From positions 248,001 through 312,000 of the forward strand of contig NZ_JAGA01000002.1 in assembly GCF_000526415.1 (NCBI RefSeq): 64,000 nucleotides of DNA, in the 5' to 3' direction. Below are positions 45,909 to 54,981 of this stretch, one piece after another. Numbering within the stretch: the first letter of the stretch is position 1; each line of letters starts with the position of its first letter. A program made the translations under genes and the position numbers. Under the pieces are notes generated by a model. The model saw nothing but the letters and a program-made list of their open reading frames with translations. It was not told the origin of the DNA and did no database searches. The DNA comes from Kallotenue papyrolyticum. GTDB lineage: Bacteria > Chloroflexota > Chloroflexia > Chloroflexales > Kallotenuaceae.

Positions 45909-47030
45909 GTGGCTGGCTGGAGCTATGATGTGACAGGCAACCGGCTCCCCAACAGCACAGCGCAGACCTGGTACGGCAGCGATGCGCTGGGCAGCGTGCG
46001 CCAGACGCTGGATGCGACCGGTGCGCCGCTGTCGGCGTTGCACTACGACCCGTGGGGCACGCCGCAGGGTGGCGCGACGCCGCCGGTGTTCGGCTTCACC
46101 GGCGAGTTGCAGGACGCGACGAGCGGGCTGGTCTACCTGCGCGCACGCTGGTACCAGCCCCAGCACGGGCGCTTCCTCAGCCGCGATCCGTTTGCGGGCG
46201 TTGACCGCATGCCAGTGAGTCTCCATCCATACCAATATGGCTACACTAGTCCGATACGCTACACGGATCCGAGTGGCCAGCATCCCGGAGTTTGCCTTCT
46301 ACCGGCCGTTGCGGATGGTCCTATCCCTGCTGGAGATGTGGTCACAGTTGGGTGTGCCATTGTGTATGCCGTGGGCGCCCTCGTTAGTACCATTGCAGGG
46401 CAAGCTGCGGGCGAGGCAACCGGTCAGATTATTCGCGATCAGGGCTTGCGTGGCTATTACCAGACTGGCACGCCAGCGCCAGTCTTGTCGCCCCGGCAGG
46501 TGCCGCCAACGACCATCATGCCGCCCGCACCGGTTGGCAGTGGCGTGCGACCATTTCCCGGGTATGCTGATCCACAGGATGGATGTGCCGTCCCGGGCTT
46601 CACGCCACTGCCCGACGTCCTACGCCAGCGCGGACGGCCTGGACCGATCTTGCTGCCGGGGCAGGGGCCAACAATTCTTGCAGCAAACCTTGAAAGCATC
46701 TTCAAGAAGCATCCTTCCACTTCAATGAAGTGCGACATCTGTGCAAATCAGGCAGCGAAGGAATTAAGTGCTGCCGGGTATGATGTTGACATCGTCAGAT
46801 TGACAAACAGCGATCCTCGGGCACCATATATGCTTGCGAAAGGAGGAAAGTTAGTAGGAATTACAGGCTTCCATGAAGTTGTTAGAATCAACATGCCACA
46901 TGGCCCACTATATATAGACTCTCTGGTCTATGAGACTTACGGCGCAACACCCGTAGATTGGGAGACGTACAAAAATCTATGGGAATACCCGGATGACATA
47001 GTCCAGTCCACATCCCGAAAGCCGAAGTAA
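45909..47030 (+). CDS. Orphan Rhs cassette 3: papain-like tip (copy A)
   Basis: Core homology starts near 45893 (TAADQVAGWSYD), then skips directly from GNRLPNS to TAQTWYGSDALG, so about 90 core residues are deleted in frame. Tip anchor DPSGQHPG. The tip has a Pro-rich pretoxin and a C-terminal domain with MKCDICANQAAKEL, GFHEVVRIN and PLYIDSL, giving a Cys-His-Asp order that fits papain-like fold toxins (Tox-PL group). Identical to the tip of cassette 8. No own ribosome-binding site; probably silent. Confidence 0.7.
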   Translation: MAGWSYDVTGNRLPNSTAQTWYGSDALGSVRQTLDATGAPLSALHYDPWGTPQGGATPPVFGFTGELQDATSGLVYLRARWYQPQHGRFLSRDPFAGVDRMPVSLHPYQYGYTSPIRYTDPSGQHPGVCLLPAVADGPIPAGDVVTVGCAIVYAVGALVSTIAGQAAGEATGQIIRDQGLRGYYQTGTPAPVLSPRQVPPTTIMPPAPVGSGVRPFPGYADPQDGCAVPGFTPLPDVLRQRGRPGPILLPGQGPTILAANLESIFKKHPSTSMKCDICANQAAKELSAAGYDVDIVRLTNSDPRAPYMLAKGGKLVGITGFHEVVRINMPHGPLYIDSLVYETYGATPVDWETYKNLWEYPDDIVQSTSRKPK

Positions 47031-47048
47031 AGCAAGACGAGACTAAAG

Positions 47049-47081
47049 TAGCCAGCGGAAGCAAACAACTTCTGCTGGCTA
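47049..47081 (+). terminator. Hairpin after tip 3
   Basis: 13-bp stem with one G-U pair, TAGCCAGCGGAAG/CTTCTGCTGGCTA, loop CAAACAA. The duplicate at 56821-56853 carries one extra mismatch. No T run. Confidence 0.5.
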
Positions 47082-47150
47082 CTGGCAGGAATTTTATGCT
47101 GGCGTCTCGCAACTTGATATTTCCGATTTTAGTAATAAAGCAGGTCATAT

Positions 47151-47459
47151 ATGAACACAGACATAGTTGATTCAGTAATTAACTTGCTCGAGAAAGTACG
47201 TAGTAAGCCAATGATATACATTGGTGTTGATTTAAGTAGAATTATTTCCTTCTTGGACGGGGTCCATGCTGTTTGCAAAACTATAGGGATACAATGTGGC
47301 TACGGTCCGATGTACGAACAGGTCATGACGGAACGAGGCTGGACCTATTCTCCTAAGGGTCCCTGGCAAGAGATGAAGGAAAGAGGTTTATCAGACATAG
47401 ATATTGTTGATGAGATCATAAATATCGAGATAGAGGTTTTGAGGCGCAGCAATGACTAA
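47151..47459 (+). CDS. Putative immunity protein 3
   Basis: 102 residues, cytoplasmic, acidic. MNTDIVDSVINLLEKVRSKP and IYIGVDLSRIISFLDGVHAV resemble small DUF-type immunity proteins found beside Rhs tips, but I cannot name the family. The copy at 56923 differs only in the last residue (Asp versus Gly). Presumed to protect against the papain-like tip. Confidence 0.6.
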   Translation: MNTDIVDSVINLLEKVRSKPMIYIGVDLSRIISFLDGVHAVCKTIGIQCGYGPMYEQVMTERGWTYSPKGPWQEMKERGLSDIDIVDEIINIEIEVLRRSND

Positions 47460-47480
47460 TAAACCGCCATCGGCGACGGC

Positions 47481-48657
47481 GTGCTGGTCGCCCAAACGCA
47501 GGGAAGCACCACCACGCGCTCCACCCAGGATCTGGTCGCGCCGCTGAGTCAGATCCTCCAACTGACTCAGGGCACGCAGCGCACGGACTACGTGTACGGT
47601 CGCAAGCGGCTGCTGGCACTCGATGGCACGGCGCAGACCTGGTACGGCAGCGACGCGCTCGGCAGCGTGCGCCAGACGCTCGACGCGACCGGGACGGTCA
47701 GGACTGCTTTCCACTACGACCCGTGGGGCACACCGCCATCCTTCGGCTTCACGGGTGAGCTGCAGGATGACGAGTAAGCTGGTGCAGCTGCGTGCGCGCT
47801 GGTATCAGCCCCAGCATGGGTACTTCCTCAGCCGCGATCTGCTTGTAGACTTTTCGACGCAGCCCTATAGCCAGCATCCGTACCAGTATGCCTATGCCAA
47901 TCCGGTGCTGGTAACTGACCCGTCGGGCGAAGTTTGTATTCCTACGTGGGTGCCTGGCATCGGAGGGTGGGGTTGCGAGCCACCCAAAGAATCCCGCGAG
48001 GGCATCGGTGGTGGTTACTTCAGCTGCCCACCAGGTGAAGAATGGATTGAGTCGTGGAAACGCTGTGTTCATATCGTGCAGGACGCCGATGTACTGGGTG
48101 GCACCGTTGTTGTCCTACCTGGCGGTCCGGCGGCTGGACAAGCTCTCGCGAAAGCAGGACAAGCTTGTGTTGGTGCTATCTCAGCCCTATTCGCGCTGCT
48201 TGCCGTGGACAAGTCCATCGAGAACGTTGACGTTGGTGTTGGGAGGCAACATGACACGTTCGTCACCTTTTATCGAGGAACAACATACTATGATACCCTT
48301 CGCGTTATAGATGAAGGCTTTGATGCAGGAGGGAGTCTGAAGAGACGACAAGTAGGACGCGATATGGATCCAGGACTTTACACGAGTCGGAACCGTGAGG
48401 TCGCTAGATACTTCGCGTACCTTAATTCTGATCCAATTTTGGGTTTCCCTGGTCAAGGTGGAGGTGCCTTGCTAAAAATCACTCTTTCCCAGCGGAAGTT
48501 TGCTGAAATTGCGAGCAAATATGGCGTAGTTGACAATCGTCCGGTGATGGGACTGCCGGAATATATTCCACAACCACATGTTGAAACACTGTTTCCATAC
48601 CATTCTTTACCGGAGTTATATGCCAATGCTCATATAACTTTGGAGGAGCTAGAATAG
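47481..48657 (+). pseudogene. Orphan Rhs cassette 4: frameshifted core with ADP-ribosyltransferase-like tip
   Basis: Core starts at about 47469 (GDGVLVAQTQGS). At 47766-47772 the sequence CAGGATGACGAGTAAGC lacks two bases relative to GATGGGACGAGT in sister cores, so the first frame stops at 47777 and the rest continues in another frame (LVQLRARWYQPQHGYF). The tip (DPSGEVCI onward) carries TFYRGTTYYDTLRVIDEGF, GLYTSRNREVARYFAY and GGGALLKITL, consistent with an ADP-ribosyltransferase fold. The tip itself is intact and could be rescued by recombination 3' of the lesion. Confidence 0.7.
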
Positions 48658-48682
48658 GCTATACTACTATCCGTTGTACGAG

Positions 48683-48714
48683 ACTTGTTGTCTACCTGTT
48701 AAGTAACAACAAGT
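48683..48714 (+). terminator. Hairpin after tip 4
   Basis: 9-bp stem ACTTGTTGT/ACAACAAGT with a 14-base loop; a T-rich stretch (GGTTTCTCTGATTTTT) follows, closest to a true intrinsic terminator among the cassette hairpins. Confidence 0.5.
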
Positions 48715-48825
48715 AGGTTTCTCTGATTTTTCTAAAGAGTAGCGCTATCGGCAGCGAGTGCTGCTCTGTAACTCCGCAAGGCGTGTCTAGTCTGCTGGTA
48801 TGTGATTTTTGGGAGAACATACAAA

Positions 48826-49074
48826 ATGACCGAGTTCATCGTAGTAGATCTAGGGTGTCAAGCTGAGGCGGTAGCAAATCATGTGCGGGGATGGACGAAA
48901 GAACAGATCTTGGATTGGTTAAGTCAACACGGTGAGGTTAGTAAACGGCCTCACCCATATGATAATGACCTGTATGCTTTCCGTTCGCGTACAGGACAAT
49001 ATACAGCATTCCGACTCTTAGACGATGGTCAACTTTTTATTATAGGCGATCACTCGACATCCCGCATATCCTAG
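48826..49074 (+). CDS. Putative immunity protein 4
   Basis: 82 residues from the ATG at 48826, preceded by GGGAGA. MTEFIVVDLGCQAEAVANHV and later YDNDLYAFRSRTGQYTAF. Cytoplasmic, no family recognised. Sits between tip 4 and cassette 5 with the standard spacing. Confidence 0.6.
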   Translation: MTEFIVVDLGCQAEAVANHVRGWTKEQILDWLSQHGEVSKRPHPYDNDLYAFRSRTGQYTAFRLLDDGQLFIIGDHSTSRIS

Positions 49075-49246
49075 CTATAAATCTAACTCCTCCAATAAAG
49101 CGACTTAGGTCGTCGGCTGGACGTACGACGCGGCGGGCAACCTGCTCAGCGACGGCACGACGACCTCTGCCTACGACGCGCTCGGTCAGCTCACCAGCAC
49201 GACTCACAGCGGTTCAACAACGACTCACAGCTACAACGGCGATGGC

Positions 49247-50314
49247 GTGCTGATCGCGCAGAGCAGTGGTAACACCACCACGCGCTCCACCCAGGATCTG
49301 GTCGCGTCCCTGAGTCAGATCCTGCAGCTGACGCAGGGCACGAGTCGCACGGACTACGTGTACGGCCATGAGCGGCTGCTGGCGCTGGAGGGCACAGCGC
49401 AGACCTGGTACGGCAGCGACGCGCTCGGCAGCGTGCGGCAAACACTGGCTGCGACCGGGACAGTCAGCGCTGTCTTCAGCTACGACCCGTGGGGCACGCC
49501 GCAAGGTGGCGCGACGCCGCCGGTGTTCGGCTTCACCGGCGAGTTGCAAGATGGGACGAGTGGATTGACGTATCTGCGCGCACGCTGGTATCAGCCCCAG
49601 CACGGGCGCTTCCTCAGCCGCGATCCGTTTGCGGGCTTTCCAACGCTGCCCTATAGCCAGCATCCATACCAGTACGCCTATGCCGATCCGGTGCTCAATA
49701 CCGATCCGAGTGGTGAAGTTGCCCCAGTGTGTCCAACTGGGTATAGTAAGGTGATCAAGGACGGCCAGTTTGCAGGGTGTGAAGAAGATCCCGACTTTCC
49801 AGAATGGCTCTGGTTTCTCAAGGGATCTACGGGACCGCTTCCAGTGGGGGGAGTTGCCACCACTGGCACACTACCGCTACCGCAAGCAGGTGGGCAAGCG
49901 GCAGGAAAAGCTTTAGAAGCGTGCGCAGCCATTGCTGTGCATTTACTCGGGCAGCTCCTACAGGTCAATGCGCACACGGAGACACAGACTAATAATCAGC
50001 AACGTGTTCAGCTGTATCATTATACGGATGAACAAGGTTTTATTGCCATCTCTGCGAGCGGAGTCATTCGTGCCAACACCCGGAATTTGGTCTTTGTGAG
50101 CCCCACACAATTCAGTCCGGAAGACGCCTTTAACATACTGTTCATAGGAAACCCCTTATATGAGGGGAAAGGTGATTATGTGGTACAATTTATACCTCGA
50201 GAGGGCACTATATTCATTCCCGGTACTCAGCCAGCCGAGCTCATCCACTATGGCTCCCTCAGAAATGGCAGGAATATCGACATAATGTATATCGGTCCTA
50301 ATCCTTTCAAATGA
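49247..50314 (+). CDS. Orphan Rhs cassette 5: HYD1-type ADP-ribosyltransferase-like tip
   Basis: Core homology starts at 49109 immediately after a TAG (VVGWTYDAAGNLLSDG); GTG 49247 is only the first start-like codon. Tip anchor DPSGEVAP. After a hydrophobic pretoxin stretch the tip shows LYHYTDEQGFIAISASGVIR and VFVSPTQFSPEDAF, the HYT and SG-x-I pattern of the HYD1-type ART toxins (from memory). It would transfer ADP-ribose from NAD to a target. Immunity gene at 50528. Confidence 0.72.
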   Translation: MLIAQSSGNTTTRSTQDLVASLSQILQLTQGTSRTDYVYGHERLLALEGTAQTWYGSDALGSVRQTLAATGTVSAVFSYDPWGTPQGGATPPVFGFTGELQDGTSGLTYLRARWYQPQHGRFLSRDPFAGFPTLPYSQHPYQYAYADPVLNTDPSGEVAPVCPTGYSKVIKDGQFAGCEEDPDFPEWLWFLKGSTGPLPVGGVATTGTLPLPQAGGQAAGKALEACAAIAVHLLGQLLQVNAHTETQTNNQQRVQLYHYTDEQGFIAISASGVIRANTRNLVFVSPTQFSPEDAFNILFIGNPLYEGKGDYVVQFIPREGTIFIPGTQPAELIHYGSLRNGRNIDIMYIGPNPFK

Positions 50315-50471
50315 CAGGAGGTCCTAGCAGCGTCTCGGTCCAAGGGGGTTCGAGAATCGTAGACCCCTCAAGCAACCATCTTTTTCTACCCAAGAGGTGA
50401 CAATGGTAGACTATTGCCTCGGAAAAGGGTAATTTGCCTATGAAGGCTCCCCCTACCCCTCCATGTCGTAA

Positions 50472-50491
50472 GTTCTGTTAACGTACAGAAC
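50472..50491 (+). terminator. Hairpin between tip 5 and its immunity gene
   Basis: Perfect 7-bp stem GTTCTGT/ACAGAAC with a 6-base loop, 37 bases before the immunity ATG. A second, weaker GGGG/CCCC structure lies nearer the tip stop. Confidence 0.35.
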
Positions 50492-50527
50492 CTAGTTACA
50501 TTTGTAATAAGTCATAAGGAAGTGTTT

Positions 50528-50938
50528 ATGAGCGATATGCTAATTATATCGGATTATAATATCCTATTAACACTACACAAAGCCATCATTGAAGCCAAGT
50601 TTTCTGAAAATCCGATACATATGGAGCTGCCTGGAAGCCCTCTTCTGGCACAGGTTTCAAATCAAATCGTCGAAATACTGATAAGAAAAGAGATTGAATC
50701 AGGTGGATACAGTGCTATAAACTGGAAGAGATGGCGAGAAATAGACGAACATAGAAGAGAATGGGATATTGCAATGAAATATATTGTGTCTCATGGACAA
50801 GTATGGCGTACATGGGAAAGAGACAGGAAAGAGGAGTTTGTTCGTGTTCTATTAAGTCCATATATTATAAGCTCAGAGTTGCTCGATCGATTTATCATTG
50901 AGGCAGATACCGCTATAAATAATAACAGCGTGTCATAG
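50528..50938 (+). CDS. Putative immunity protein 5
   Basis: 136 residues from the ATG at 50528 with AAGGAA six bases upstream. MSDMLIISDYNILLTLHKAI, then a helical, Trp/Arg-rich middle (INWKRWREIDEHRREWD). Low GC, cytoplasmic. No family recognised. Confidence 0.6.
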   Translation: MSDMLIISDYNILLTLHKAIIEAKFSENPIHMELPGSPLLAQVSNQIVEILIRKEIESGGYSAINWKRWREIDEHRREWDIAMKYIVSHGQVWRTWERDRKEEFVRVLLSPYIISSELLDRFIIEADTAINNNSVS

Positions 50939-51097
50939 ACTTGGCTGAATTACTGTGAAAATTCGGTATTCCGATAGATTTAAGCCATTATCAGCAGTCA
51001 ACTAGTCATGTATGTCAAGGCCCTCACACAGTGGAACTAAACAGCTAGCGCGCCTCACAGCGGCACGACCACCACGTCCGCCTACAACGGCGACGGA

Positions 51098-52228
51098 GTG
51101 CTGGTGGCACAGACGCAGGGAAGCACCACCACCCGCTACACGCAGGATCTCGTCGCGCCGCTGAGTCAGATCCTCCAACTGACTCAGGGCACGCAGCGCA
51201 CGGACTACGTGTACGGCCATGAACGACTGCTGGCGCTGGAGGGCACAGCGCAGACCTGGTACGGCAGCGATGCGCTCGGCAGCGTGCGCCAGACGCTGGA
51301 TGCGACCGGTGCGGCGCTCACGGCACTACACTATGATCCGTGGGGCACGCCGCCGGTGTTCGGCTTCACCGGCGAGCTGCAGGATGGGACGCGCGGGCTG
51401 GTCTACCTGCGCGCACGCTGGTATCAGCCCCAACACGGGCGCTTCCTCAGCCGCGATCCATGGATTGGGTCTGAGGAAGAGCCGCAGACGCTCGCCTATT
51501 ATGCTTACGTCCACAACGATCCAGCTAACTGGACTGATCCTACAGGACGTTGGCGCTTTGGACTATCTTCTTCAGCAGAACATACGGCTATCGAGGAGAG
51601 GCATGTGCTAATAATAAACGCAGCAAGGCTCGAGCATGTGCATGCCGAGTATCCTATTCCGCCAACTGTTGAGTTTCCCTTTGGAAAAAAAGCCGATATT
51701 ATCCACTCTGATACAGGTGCCGTATATGAAATTGAGCCGATCTATGCTAAAGCAAGAGCTCGTCCCGAGGCTCTCGAGAAAAAGGATCTCCTACTTCAGA
51801 CACGCCCTGTAGTGACTTGGGCGGGGCAGACCTACGATTGGAGTAACGTTCCCTGGCACTTGGGCGAGGCGGCCTTGTTTGGTGTAGGAGGTTCGCTGCG
51901 AATTGAGGGCTATTTGGCTGGCGTCGGAGATCTAGTCGCCAAAGCAACGGAGCCAGGTGTGATTTTATATTGGATCGAGCCTCGCCCAGGAATTACTATA
52001 CCTGCGCTCCAAATGGAACTGAAGCGACAAGGGAGAGACCGTCGGTTAGCCAAGCCGAGCGGCTGGTCTCCATCCGTACCTGCTCCAGCAATCGGCATAG
52101 ATCCAGACACTCCCTGGCTGCCACCAATTATTATCGATATCCGCAGACGTGCACCACGTCTGCCCAGCATAAGGGCTGGCTTGATACCTATCGGCGGTGG
52201 AGGTGGATGGTGTAGCCTGCTGCAGTAA
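51098..52228 (+). CDS. Orphan Rhs cassette 6: nuclease-like tip related to tip 1
   Basis: Core homology starts near 51056 (HSGTTTTSAYNGDG) after a TAA at 51038. The core lacks the PQGGAT segment (DPWGTPPVFGF). The tip keeps GKKADIIHSDTGAVYEIEP, parallel to tip 1 ADIVDFTTREVYEIKS, so a shared PD-(D/E)XK-like fold is likely, but the catalytic-position Lys is Glu here. Like tip 1 it ends in a Pro-rich then Gly-rich tail with a Cys near the C-terminus (GGGGGWCSLLQ). It may be inactive or use another residue. Confidence 0.65.
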   Translation: MLVAQTQGSTTTRYTQDLVAPLSQILQLTQGTQRTDYVYGHERLLALEGTAQTWYGSDALGSVRQTLDATGAALTALHYDPWGTPPVFGFTGELQDGTRGLVYLRARWYQPQHGRFLSRDPWIGSEEEPQTLAYYAYVHNDPANWTDPTGRWRFGLSSSAEHTAIEERHVLIINAARLEHVHAEYPIPPTVEFPFGKKADIIHSDTGAVYEIEPIYAKARARPEALEKKDLLLQTRPVVTWAGQTYDWSNVPWHLGEAALFGVGGSLRIEGYLAGVGDLVAKATEPGVILYWIEPRPGITIPALQMELKRQGRDRRLAKPSGWSPSVPAPAIGIDPDTPWLPPIIIDIRRRAPRLPSIRAGLIPIGGGGGWCSLLQ

Positions 52229-52241
52229 GAACTTTACGATA

Positions 52242-52276
52242 AGCACTCGCCCTTGGTTTGTCCTCAGGCGGGTGCT
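52242..52276 (+). terminator. Hairpin after tip 6
   Basis: 10-bp stem AGCACTCGCC/GGCGGGTGCT with one G-U pair and a 15-base loop. No T run. Confidence 0.45.
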
Positions 52277-52396
52277 ACACCTTAACCCGCTACTGCTCTT
52301 GAACGAAGGTTGCGCTGAGTACTGATACATCAAGCCTGATTAGGATACTGGTGGAGGAGCCGGCATGCAAGTTGGCGACCAGCGAGCTCATGACTT

Positions 52397-53040
52397 AGAA
52401 GCTGTTTAAGAATAATTCCAGCCATTACGGTATCATTTATATCCGGGTTAATGATGACACATTGACGCGTATCAATGACTGTCTCCGGGAAGATATACGA
52501 ACGACAGTTGATAAAGAACCGAAAACATGCAAGGAAATCCTTGATAGTCAGAGCGTCAAAACTGTCAGCCGCGGTGAAGAACGTGGGTTTGATAGTGCGA
52601 AACAGGTCAAAGGACGCAAACGATACTATATGGTCGATACATTGGGATTACTGATCTTGCTGCTGATTCCTGCTACCAACGTCCAAGATAGCGATGCTGG
52701 CCAAGAATTGAGGATCGATGCGCGGTATAAAAGCCACCGTTTGAAAAAGATATACGCAGATCAAGGCCACAAACAATGGCTGGTTGACTGGATACAGCAG
52801 TGGCTCGCCTTTGTAGTCGAAGTTGTGGTGAAGCCATCAGAGCAACGTGGCTTTCAGGTGCATCCCAAATACTGGATCGTTGAACGCTTTTTTGCGTGGT
52901 TGAACATGTATCGTCGGCTCAGTAAAGACTATGAACAGACCGTTTCAAGCAGTGAAGGCGTGATCTACCTTGCATCAATTCACATAATGGCGCGAAAATT
53001 AGTCAAATTACAACATCAAACTAATTCTTAAACAACTTCT
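52397..53040 (+). mobile_element. IS5-family insertion sequence, internally deleted
   Basis: 644 bases bounded by inverted repeats AGAAGCTGTTTAAGAA (52397-52412) and its complement at 53025-53040, 15 of 16 matching. CATGACTT abuts the left end and recurs 15 bases beyond the right end. The element is shorter than usual for the family (about 800 bases or more) because the start of the transposase gene is missing. Confidence 0.8.
52462..53031 (+). pseudogene. IS5-family transposase, N-terminally truncated
   Basis: 189 residues. The DDE residues are visible: Asp in LDSQSVKTVS, Asp in YADQGHK, Glu in VERFFAWLN, with MVDTLGLLILLL and RRLSKDYEQ also typical of the IS5/IS427 group. The N-terminal DNA-binding part present in full-length relatives is absent, since the left inverted repeat is only 65 bases upstream, so autonomous transposition is doubtful. 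Confidence 0.8.
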
Positions 53041-53195
53041 GAGAACATCGCTTGCCATGACTTTGAGCAAGCGTTAGCTCTTGGATTGTGGTCACCTGAA
53101 AAGGAAGAGGCTGAGCAGCACCTTCAAGGATTGGGATAGCCATCGATGGTAAAGCAATGGAACAAGTATAATCTGCAACTAGAGGAATTAAATCT

Positions 53196-53438
53196 ATGGC
53201 AACTAGACGCCTAGCTAGGGGGACAGTGGTTCGCATCATTCACTTTTCAGAATCTGAACATTGGTGGACCGGAACCAAGGATATCGCACGACCACCCAAA
53301 ATCGGTGATCACGGTAGAATTATCGATGTGCATAAGAGCGTTGATCATGAGATACGATACACTGTGGTATGTGTCAATCAAGATGGCAACACAATCTGGC
53401 TTGCCGACTTCAAGCCAGATGAGATTGAGCCAGCATAG
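53196..53438 (+). CDS. Putative immunity protein 6
   Basis: 80 residues from the ATG at 53196 with AGAGGA upstream. MATRRLARGTVVRIIHFSES and VVCVNQDGNTIWLADFKPDE suggest a small beta-barrel, SH3-like fold. It is the only intact gene between tip 6 and cassette 7, so it is the best candidate immunity for tip 6 despite the IS element in between. Confidence 0.5.
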   Translation: MATRRLARGTVVRIIHFSESEHWWTGTKDIARPPKIGDHGRIIDVHKSVDHEIRYTVVCVNQDGNTIWLADFKPDEIEPA

Positions 53439-53524
53439 AAACCCACGAAACTGCAATAAGCTCCAACTCATTGCCCTCGGAGCTTGTGTACCTACCCAAT
53501 GCTGACTGACAACTTAGCCGACGT

Positions 53525-54979
53525 ATGAGTCAGGGCGGCACGAGCTACAGCTACAACGGCGACGGGGTGTTGGTCGCCCAAACGCAGGGAAGCACGACCA
53601 CGCGCTCCACGCAGGACCTCGTCGCGCCGCTGAGTCAGATCCTCCAACTGACTCAGGGCACGCAGCGCACGGATTACGTCTACGGCCATGAGCGCCTCAT
53701 GGCCTTGGAGGGCACGGCGCAGACGTGGTATGGCAGCGACGCACTCGGCAGCGTGCGCCAGACGTTGAGTAGCAGTGGGGCGGCGCTGTCGAAGCTGCAC
53801 TACGACCCGTGGGGCACGCCGCAAGGTGGCGCGACGCCGCCGACGTTCGGCTTCACCGGCGAGTTGCAGGATGGGGCGAGCGGCTTAGTGCAGCTGCGCG
53901 CACGGTGGTATCAGCCACAGCACGGGCGGTTCCTCAGCCGCGATCCGTTTGCGGGCTCCCCGACGCTGCCGTATAGTCAGCATCCGTACCAGTACGCTTA
54001 TGCCGATCCGGTACTGTTGACCGATCCGAGTGGGCGGTGTCTGGGTTGGCTATGGGATGACCCAACCTGCCAGTTTGCCGGTACCGACTATACTACATAT
54101 GATTATGCCGGGAGTGGACAGGTCGTAGTAACTGGCTTGGGCGCGGCCGCCACCATGATGGCCTGTGCTGGAACAGCAGGCATGGCTTGCATCGCAGGTG
54201 CTGCAGGCGCAGGCATGATGACCTCGTGGGGTAACCAGGCGCTCACTATCGCCGGTCAACCCGTCAATGTCGCTGCAACACAAGTTAACTGGCGCCAGGT
54301 GGCGGTCGATGGGGCTGTGAGCGCGGCTAGTGGACCGATTGGATACGGGATCGTGCGCCTTAGCGGACCGTTGCTCGGCCAAATGACGGCTGGCGGCATC
54401 CGATCGACGGTGCGTGGCGGAATTGTAGGCGGGGCGCATGCCGGGATCAGCCGCTTTCTGATGAACATCTTCGACAGTGATCCTAGCACCAGCGTCTTGG
54501 ATGGAGTGCTTGAAGAGTGTCTCATCGGTGGTTTATTTGGTGGATTCCAGGCAGGAGCCAACTATCGTATGAGTCTACGCAATGCTGAGCTCTACCTGCG
54601 AGCCGTGGACGTGGATCAGTTGGCACGAATTAAAGCTTCTGGATGGAGTCGCCTTGTCTTGCGTGCTGGGTCGGGTGAGAGCTTCATAAGTACATCTCTT
54701 GAGTACGTCGAAGGGCTTGCCCGTCGCCACCCTGATTGGTATCCCCATCTACTTGAAATCTATGCTAAACGAGGAACTTTGGACAAACTGGCCTCTATCG
54801 GTCGGCGTAGCCCTGGAGAGCTTACAGAGAATCTTTTCCCTGCTATACCGATGATTGAAAAAGGCCAAAAGCATGTTGCACACTTCAAGGGCGAGCTCGG
54901 TGCTTTGAATATAGGCTTGAGGCAGAAAAGTATCAAATCATTCAATAAGTATATAATTGACATTCGGAGGTTTCCATAA
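53525..54979 (+). CDS. Orphan Rhs cassette 7: hydrophobic pretoxin and ART-like tip
   Basis: Core begins MSQGGTSYSYNGDG, a variant of the usual HDGTSTTHSYNGDG. Tip anchor DPSGRCLG. A long hydrophobic/Gly region (GLGAAATMMACAGTAGMACI and beyond) may help membrane passage. The C-terminal domain, LYLRAVDVDQLARIKASGW, SGESFISTSLEYVEGLA and LLEIYAKRGTLDKL, resembles ADP-ribosyltransferase-fold toxins (RA..., S-x-S, late acidic motif), a tentative assignment. The immunity gene begins 2 bases after the stop. Confidence 0.65.
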   Translation: MSQGGTSYSYNGDGVLVAQTQGSTTTRSTQDLVAPLSQILQLTQGTQRTDYVYGHERLMALEGTAQTWYGSDALGSVRQTLSSSGAALSKLHYDPWGTPQGGATPPTFGFTGELQDGASGLVQLRARWYQPQHGRFLSRDPFAGSPTLPYSQHPYQYAYADPVLLTDPSGRCLGWLWDDPTCQFAGTDYTTYDYAGSGQVVVTGLGAAATMMACAGTAGMACIAGAAGAGMMTSWGNQALTIAGQPVNVAATQVNWRQVAVDGAVSAASGPIGYGIVRLSGPLLGQMTAGGIRSTVRGGIVGGAHAGISRFLMNIFDSDPSTSVLDGVLEECLIGGLFGGFQAGANYRMSLRNAELYLRAVDVDQLARIKASGWSRLVLRAGSGESFISTSLEYVEGLARRHPDWYPHLLEIYAKRGTLDKLASIGRRSPGELTENLFPAIPMIEKGQKHVAHFKGELGALNIGLRQKSIKSFNKYIIDIRRFP

Positions 54980-54981
54980 AA

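Larger units (their letters stand above)
46124..47488 (+). repeat. 1365-bp duplication, copy A (copy B 55896-57260)
   Basis: Copies are collinear at an offset of 9772 bases and differ at only about four positions that I could find. They cover the end of the core, the papain-like tip, the hairpin, the immunity gene and the first bases of the next cassette core. Confidence 0.9.
52365..53139 (+). pseudogene. Small ORF split by the IS5-family element
   Basis: GGAGGAG and an ATG at 52365 open a frame MQVGDQRAHD that is cut by the insertion at 52397. After the element the frame resumes at CATGAC (53056) as HDFEQALALGLWSPEKEE to a TAG at 53137-53139. The rejoined peptide would be about 35 residues. 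It could be the first part of the cassette 6 immunity locus. Confidence 0.4.
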
